Assembly (NCBI GenBank): GCA_003344405.1 | Contig: NOWV01000006.1 | Coordinates: 992,001 to 1,056,000 of the forward strand | DNA length: 64,000 bases | Reading direction: 5' to 3' | DNA from: Trichoplax sp. H2 | Taxonomy: Eukaryota; Placozoa; Uniplacotomia; Trichoplacea | Shown: positions 55,301-64,000 of the stretch, piece by piece | Position numbering within the stretch: position 1 is the stretch's first letter | How the letters are laid out: each line of letters begins with the position of its first letter | The notes under the pieces: model-generated | The model's input: the letters and a program-made list of their open reading frames with translations, nothing else | What the model was told of the DNA's origin: nothing | Databases searched by the model: none | Program-made: the position numbers and the translations under genes

Positions 55301-56297
55301 ACTTTTGAAGAGTATTAAATTATTATAGTTGCTCATGGTTTCATATTAAGCGATTACTAACTACTTAAACTAAAACTGCCCTTTAATGATTAACAGGATT
55401 GTCCAATTGTTGTAGCCGGATCTAGGGCACATCTCGAAGAGGAGTCTATGGCAGAGGTACAATTATAGTTCTGGGAACTGGGATAATGATACTTTAGAAC
55501 TTTACCCATTCGCTTTCGAATAATTTCACAGTTTATCGTACTCGTTTCGCTGTGCGCTTAGTGTATAAAATTTTTTCTCCGGAAACCTTGTATAAGTGAT
55601 CTTCAAAATTGGATTGTAGCGTACAGTTCTTTTTGGTTTTGTATCATGACTTAAGATACCCAATTAAATTTTCTTTCAACTGCAATAGCGAACAATATTT
55701 AGAACTTTCCTAATGCACGGGTTTCATCTTCTGGTTCGATTTCTTTGCGTTAAAGGCGTAAAAGACACTCAAGTACGATAAATATATTTTTATATTTCAT
55801 ATTTTACTTAAATCTAATGCATATTTTTATATTACTCTTATTACTTTTTTCGCTTTAGTGTGGCTTTAAACTTTTTAATCGAGTTGCAGCTGATATCCTT
55901 TTTCATAGTATGCACGTAAATGGATGGTGAGTGCAATACTATCACATATGCTGTCGTGATTCCTGATTTACTCATTCAATATTGGTTAACTTTCGACCCA
56001 TTATAGGGCTTTTGACGTTGAACTACTTTATATTGCCGAGACGTTGCGAATGCCCATTGCAGAAGTTGGAGTTAACTGGACTGAAATTGAAGGTATATTT
56101 AGTTATGACATAATGCTCTAATATTCGACCGTCAATTGCTTTTTGTTATCTTAATTGAGGATATTTTTCACCTGATTGAATAAGGTTCGAAAATGACACC
56201 GTTTCTTAGCTGGGCTCAAATGGGACGCGATCTGATAATTATTCGTTTAAATTACTTATTCGGTTTATGGAAAATTGATAAAACAAAACACAAGTAA
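52398..56297 (+). CDS. ALG5: Dolichyl-phosphate beta-glucosyltransferase (ALG5)
   Basis: ALG5 transfers glucose from UDP-glucose to dolichyl phosphate on the ER membrane, supplying donor for N-glycan precursor glucosylation. Exons: 52398-52481, 53534-53708, 53978-54024, 54132-54200, 54386-54478, 55136-55255, 55397-55456, 55689-55772, 55859-55926, 56007-56092 and 56185-56297. They sum to 999 nt, phases closed (332 residues; human 324). An N-terminal membrane anchor (PWNLLLGIVISLIISSFVM) is followed by the GT2 catalytic domain: VDVTIVVPSYNEEKR, YEIIVVDDGSKDRTTQ, NRGKGGAIRI, ILMVDADGATKFEDIEKLE (metal-binding D-A-D), AGSRAHLEEESMAE, GVKDTQCGFKLFNRVAA and NGWAFDVELLYIAETLRMPI, then AEVGVNWTEIEGSKM. 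It is highly conserved. Intron 1 holds a tandem duplication. It converges on SMAD, 800 bp downstream. Confidence 0.97.
52779..53106. repeat. Tandem duplication, about 160 bp per copy, in ALG5 intron 1
   Basis: Copy 1 at about 52779-52930 and copy 2 at about 52944-53106 share aaattggttgatacctcgta, gtcaacatacactatcttat and ctccttgaaatacaggacaa, with small indels. No coding content seen. Confidence 0.88.
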
Positions 56298-57096
56298 TTT
56301 AAGTTAAAAAGTTACTGTTTCTCGATTTTATTACTTATATATAAACTTAAGGCTCAACAGTGATCGATTTAAATTCGAGGTCCGTGTCATCTGAATTTCT
56401 TAATTAAACAATTATAAGATCTTTACTCAAAAAAATCGACTTTGAGTTTCATATTTCTTTAAATTTATTGCAAAATAATAAAGTATCAAAAAATTTTTCC
56501 TACTCCTGTACACCGCTGTAATAATTATGTATTTGTTACAATGTCGTACTGTAGTATAGTTTAGACTGAATAGGCACATAATAACTAAACATTGATGTTA
56601 GTTTACTAAGCCAATAGATTGACAAACAGTATCATCAAGCGATGACTCACAGGCGTGATAATACTATAGCCAGTCTATGTAGTGTACACGTCTTTGGTAC
56701 AATTGCAGCAAGAAAATCTCCGCTGAGTTCAGAATTGAGATCATAATTACAGTCTGATACTGCGAACGATAAATATGCAACGCGATGCACAATTACAATG
56801 TGAGATCTAAGAATATTTAGGATTACTTAAAATAGTTTTAAACAGCTGACCATGTTGATTAATCTGAAGTTGACACCATACACATTCGGTAACAATTTAG
56901 TAACGTAATAACCATAATTTAAAGCAAAATCGCACATTATATTAGCGAATGAATAGCTACCACAAATACGGATTGTTATAATATCATTACTATATTAATA
57001 GAGAAAAATCAAATCCGAATCATTGATCTCAATCGGAAGGTATTCCCCTTTACAACATGAGATAACTGGCTTTCATAAATGAGAAATTATATACAA
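56298..57096. other. Convergent spacer, ALG5 / SMAD
   Basis: 799-bp 3'-3' spacer with an aataataaag run near 56476 that could serve polyadenylation of ALG5. No exon recognised and hardly any pentamer words. Confidence 0.6.
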
Positions 57097-58927
<1,831 letters not shown>

Positions 58928-59249
58928 TCAGGGCTTTAAGTCTTTAGATTAAGTTAAGCAGTGTTTCCTTTCCAAATATTCCTAGATTCCAGAGTATGAC
59001 GAACTCTGCTAGATTTCTGTAAATAGTAAAAAAATTCTTTTAGCACAATAAATAGATTCGATTATACATTATACAAAGAAACGTGATATTCATAGTTTGA
59101 TTTTGCGATCATCGAAATTACTGCATGGCAGGCCAAGAAATAATGCTCATAAATTTAAGAAATAAGTGAAACTGAACTGACAACCTGGTTTACGGATACT
59201 ATAGTATATGCACCACACAACATGCCGCTATACGTAAACCGGTTTGCAA

Positions 59250-59320
59250 GTACAGTATATATACGCGTATATTGTATACAGTACTATACTGTACAGTATA
59301 GTATACAACAATACAGTACG
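59250..59320. repeat. CTGTA/TACAG pentamer patch
   Basis: Includes gtatacagtactatactgta and cagtatagtatacaacaata; the pentamer is more diverged here, mixing TATA with TACAG words. Confidence 0.65.
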
Positions 59321-60084
59321 AACTACATGGTATGGATAAATTAAAATTAAAATTAAAATTTTAATGGCCAATTTACGCAGATGAGAAAAAACTAATAATG
59401 AATTGCTCATTGCAAACTTCAACTTAAAGTTAGTTACGCTGAGGTTTAATTAATTGATCCGCAAAAACTGTAACGGTTAATGTAAAAAAGTGCGAACTGA
59501 AAACGAACAGAAGTGCGTTGTCAATCGCTGAAACAGTTTCGTTAAATTTCTGTCGATTTTTTCTGCACGTTTATAAAGTATACTATACGATATAGGAAAG
59601 GAATTCCATATTGTATGGTATGATAGAAAGTGTGTTCAATGTCAAAAGGCCTACAGAAATGTTTCGCTTCTGGGTTGAAGCGGCTTAAAGAAAGATTTTT
59701 GGCTTATAGTGAATCCGCTTATAATTATATAATTATTTACTGTAGACAAAACAAGTATGCGTATGAAAACTTACTTTATACTGTCATATTTTCAACGATC
59801 GTCTATCGCCAGAAAACTTCATTAGGATCTATGTAGATCCTTCATTAGTAACGAAATTTAAATAATTATTATAGTAAAATGAAATCTCTTTTAAAACACA
59901 ACAGTAGTCCCACAGAGATATATATACAGTATCGAATGTGAATCGTAGCAAGCACCGCTAGAAAAAGTCTTAGTTTTTTAAGCTCTTTTTTCGAGTAGCG
60001 TAGTCCTTGCCTGACTCCCTGGACGAGCGTACTGTACGTAATACTGACACTTACTTGTTTTTAGTTGTAAAAGTTTTATGGTAG

Positions 60085-60600
60085 TATACAGTACAGTACA
60101 GTACAACGCGAACTGTAAAATATGCCAACAAAATTGCGCCCTTTTGCAGCTCTTAGTAGGTGCTGTACACTGTGTACAGTACAGTGTACTGTACTGTAGT
60201 ACTGGTGTTGGAGACTTTTAAAAAGATTATCCCTCAAAAAGTACAGTAAGTATAAATTTATTTTCACGCGCGTACAGTACTCAGTACGTACTCACGTAGT
60301 GTACTGTATTTATCATCACAAAAAGTTAACTTCACACTGGAAAAAATTGTGCAGTACTGTACCATGGACTACTAAAAGAAAACCTTTTATTAGCAGTTTA
60401 CACTACACAGTACAATACTGTATACTGTACAGTACAGTACAGTGTACTGTACAGTTAGAGGTCAAAATTCCATTCTGCAGACCAGACCTTGAAGATCTAT
60501 CTTACTGTGCGTTCGTTTGTCTTTTGAGTCTGGTAGACCATCAGAACGATTTGCTGTACTGTACTTACTTAATGCCAAAATATATGTACTGTATTTTGTG
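60085..60600. repeat. CTGTA/TACAG pentamer arrays
   Basis: Clusters at 60085-60105, 60160-60205, 60270-60305, 60398-60452 and 60550-60595. Example words: tatacagtacagtacagtac, gtacagtacagtgtactgta, ctgtatactgtacagtacag. Confidence 0.88.
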
Positions 60601-60979
60601 AATCCTGTATTTTAAGCAGTTTTCAATGCTTCGATCTCGATCACTTAAAGGAATTCTCAGTTAATGCTTACTGGCAAAAAGAGTTACTTTGGTCATTACA
60701 GTATTACTTTGGTCATTACAGTAATAACATGTGCAATTGTGCATATACTGTACTCCGTAAAAAGGTATTATGCGAAGATCACGATCGGGGGAGGGTACTT
60801 TACTTACGAAAGTCTCTCTTCTTCTTTAGAATAGTAAAAAAGAATCTGAAGTTAAGTATGTTTTACAGCACTGTATAGACTGAGAATTGTAAATATCGAC
60901 GTTTATACGTTATTAATGAATCAATGCAGAAGCATTCCTGTTTATTTTGCATTTACAGTTGTGTTTACTACTGTCAAGC

Positions 60980-61345
60980 TACTGTACAGTACTGCATTCG
61001 GTACCACCCATTTTACCCTACTGCAGTAAGTGTTATTACAACTTACTGAGTACTGACACAGTGTACTGTACGTACAGTACTACAGTGCAGTACTGTACAG
61101 TGTACACTACTGTACTACAGTATAAGCGGTGTACAGTATGTACTGTAGTACTGTACAGTACTGCTGTGTAGTGTACAGTACAGCCGCTTCGAAAGATAAG
61201 AAATCTAAGAATTACTGTAGGTAAGCGATCAGCAAATAAAGATAAATTTGATTACTGTGTTTTAGAAACATTATACTGTACTGTATACTGTACAATGTAC
61301 AGTACAGTAACTGCAAAAAACGTAATACGTACAGTACAGTATATG
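60980..61345. repeat. CTGTA/TACAG pentamer arrays
   Basis: Dense from 61060 to 61185 (tgtactgtacgtacagtact, gtgcagtactgtacagtgta, actgtagtactgtacagtac) and again at 61275-61345. Confidence 0.9.
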
Positions 61346-62354
61346 ATTTTTCTGTGTCGTCAATTTATGCCTAATTTACTTTACCTTTAATGGTTAATGG
61401 CCGTCCTGTTTCTAGGTTTAAGGTGCGTTTCGTACTGTAGCGTATGGACGTTGAGAATTAACTGAAAATATTAAGAAAACAATAAAATTAGTAATCCCCA
61501 CTATTACTTTTCAAATGATTGGCTACGGCACCGGTTGATAGCTGATAAATCATATTTATACAGCAATCGACAGCAAGTATATCACTGAAATTATGCCGTA
61601 CCCTCAAGTTAAGGACGGTGGTTGATAGCTAGTTAATGAGTTTATTATGTAGATAAATAATAACTTACGGCGACGGTTTATAGTATTAGCTAATTAACAT
61701 ATTGTACTCGATGATAAATGATCAGTTATATCGTGTACCTTTATACGCTTGACGTACTGAAGTCATTACTGCACTGCTCAGTACAAAGAACAGAAATACA
61801 ACAAATTACGCTTAGATTAATGCTTTAATATTGCATATAATTATAAGTTACTGTAGCGTAAATTTAGCCAACGAAGTTACCTAGAATAAATCATGAATTG
61901 CAATACTGCATGACAGCATATTAAATAACTTTCGCTCTAAAGATTCAGAATATAGCTCTTGTACAATATACGCCTCGAAGAGCAAAGTAAAAACGCAAAA
62001 TCAATCCAGAATCATTTTAATACTGTACGATCATTGATTTGAGTTATATTAAAACGAGAACTTTCTTACCAGATGATTGAAAAATACGTTGCCAATTCAA
62101 ACTATGTACCGTAACTTCGAGGTTATAAGGATAAATAGCATGGCAAACTTTTAAATATTAACGAAAAAGTCGCAACATAACAATAAAACTTGTTTTTAAC
62201 ATTTGCCTTTTTAGCCTTTCTAAAAATAAAAGAAAATTACTATTGTAGTAATTTACTGTCTCAGAACTAAGTACTGTCAATATGATAACTGGTATAGTGG
62301 TATGGTATCATTTTCTTTGGTATGGTCAGTATGGTCACAAGTTGACTCACAACC

Positions 62355-62760
62355 TGTACAATGTACGTACAGTACAGTACATTACATAGCGTACAGTACA
62401 GCACTGTACTGTACTGTACTGTAGCTAGTTCAGTACAGTACAGTATGTTACTGTACAGTACAGTACATGGCAGTACAGTATCACGGTCAGTCTACCGATT
62501 GTCACACTCAACAATCTCGGCTACCGTACAGTACAATACAGCATAAAGAGTTACACAAACTACAGTCGTATGATCATGACGGTCACAGGACGGTACAGTA
62601 CTGTAGTGTACTGTACACTGTACATACAGTACTGTATGTTACACTATGATCGAAGAGAGGAAAAGAATGAAAGATCTCGGGTTTGAAATAAAAATATCAA
62701 TAGTACAGTACAGTACTGTAGGAACTGCCCACTGTCTGATACTGTACAGTACTGTACTTT
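62355..62760. repeat. CTGTA/TACAG pentamer arrays
   Basis: Includes cgtacagtacagtacattac, gcactgtactgtactgtact, gttactgtacagtacagtac and gatactgtacagtactgtac. One of the densest blocks. Confidence 0.92.
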
Positions 62761-64000
62761 TACAGTCGTGACTAACGCGACTCACGAATGCAATGGCAGG
62801 ATCTGAATTATCATGAGTAAATTATTAAATTTTAATTACAGATTAATGGCAATCGTTATTAACTGTAAGTGAAAGTCCAATATAGTGATAAATTTCAAAT
62901 AGAGTAGTAAATATACAGGTATATTAATTAATTTATTTCCTACTACAGCTAATTTACGGTAATTATTGATTAGAACTCCCCAGTCTTATACTGATTTGGT
63001 GTTGACAGCACGATTGTAAATTAATCCCATTCTTAATAAAGCCATGTAATGTTCTACCATGGCTCTATACAGTATTAGTACCTTGCCGTCTTATAAGATA
63101 AGAACATATTCTTAAAAGCGGAGTTCTACACCGGACAGCATTGCGAACTTGCCGGTATATATTATATTCAAATTGGGTGATATTGTTTCAAAAATCAGAG
63201 TGCTTGATCTAACCGTTACATACTGTATAGTATAATATTAGTTACATGACATAAGACCACAGACTAGAATAAAATGTTGAATCGCCATAGTCCATCGAAT
63301 GATGCTCGTTTTAAAATGTAAACGTAGTACAACTTTAAATACAAAACTTAATTTACTGTTTTTCGATTTATAGTACTGTATAATACTGTACTGTAAATAT
63401 GATGTTGAATTATTTATGATCTGCACGACAAGAGCTACGTAAAAGATGTACTATACACTGAGTATACAGTTCGTACCAAATGATTCAGTACAGAAACAAG
63501 AATGTGGTACATGATCATGTTTCATACTATGATAGTCTTTAGATCAATCAACAGTAAAACTTATCATACTGGCAACCATCAGTTATAAAACTTTAATACT
63601 ATGAATGTAGCTAGTCATAGTCGATCAATAGAAATCAGAGTTAATTTAATTATATACTAACAAATGAAACCAAAACAACGAAATAACATACTGTACTTAC
63701 GCACCGATGCACAAAACTCAAACAGGAACTTGAGTAGTAGTATTTATAACAATTCTGGTGGTAGACTGTAATTATATAACCAGTAACCAATTCTATTACA
63801 GCGTTTAAGTCGCCAAGTTATAACCGATCCATTTGCAAAACGAGACGGTTCAGGGATTCATCACTTCAGCTTGATATGATACATCTAAGCTATTCTTTTC
63901 TATTAGTCATCTTTTCTTTATTTAACCTATGAAAAGTTATTTATTTATAGCTATAAAACAATAGTAATAAACAAACTCATCATAGCAATTAATGTCGTTT

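Overview
This window looks like a piece of a small-genome, AT-rich early-branching animal. Genes carry many GT-AG introns of about 50-1000 bp. The gene kit is metazoan: a BMP-type R-Smad, an ERM protein, parkin with all its domains, a ciliary radial-spoke protein and SAGA coactivator subunits. A placozoan is my best guess from compactness, base composition and conserved linkage with vertebrates, but nothing in the sequence proves it and a sponge or cnidarian is possible.

Layout from left to right: SUPT3H (+, 745-3153, with a possible 5' exon at 1-225); a short FLASH/CASP8AP2-like gene (-, 4716-6467); CEP85/CEP85L (+, 8444-11598); SUPT20H (-, 13434-19729); tRNA-Val(AAC) (-, 21239-21311); parkin (-, 22921-26937); an unrecognised single-pass membrane protein gene (+, 27809-30392); a long stretch with no recognised gene (30.4-36.3 kb); an ezrin/radixin/moesin gene (-, 36258-40475); a repeat-rich spacer; RSPH3 (+, 46117-48591); CHORDC1 (-, 49350-52053); ALG5 (+, 52398-56297); SMAD1/5/8 (-, 57097-58840); and a repeat-rich right end. 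Exon models were built by eye from GT/AG sites, reading phase and similarity to families I know. For parkin, ERM, RSPH3, ALG5 and SMAD every phase closes, giving about 448, 596, 415, 332 and 455 residues.

Protein genes almost strictly alternate in strand, so the spacers are either convergent (3'-3') or divergent (5'-5'). A pentamer-based palindromic repeat (TACAG and its complement CTGTA, switching orientation to give ...CTGTACAGTAC...) forms dense arrays in the 5'/divergent spacers. It is nearly absent from the convergent spacers and from exons. The shortest divergent spacer, 344 bp between CHORDC1 and ALG5, is largely such an array.

The gene content recalls two human regions. SUPT3H, CASP8AP2, CEP85L, EZR, RSPH3 and PRKN all lie on human chromosome 6 (EZR, RSPH3 and PRKN at 6q25-26). 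SMAD9, ALG5 and SUPT20H are close neighbours at 13q13.3. This points to very old linkage. Functionally the set is mixed: transcription coactivation (SAGA SPT3 and SPT20), histone pre-mRNA processing (FLASH), centrosome and cilium (CEP85-like, RSPH3), mitochondrial quality control (parkin), cell cortex (ERM), HSP90 co-chaperone (CHORDC1), N-glycosylation (ALG5) and BMP signalling (SMAD).
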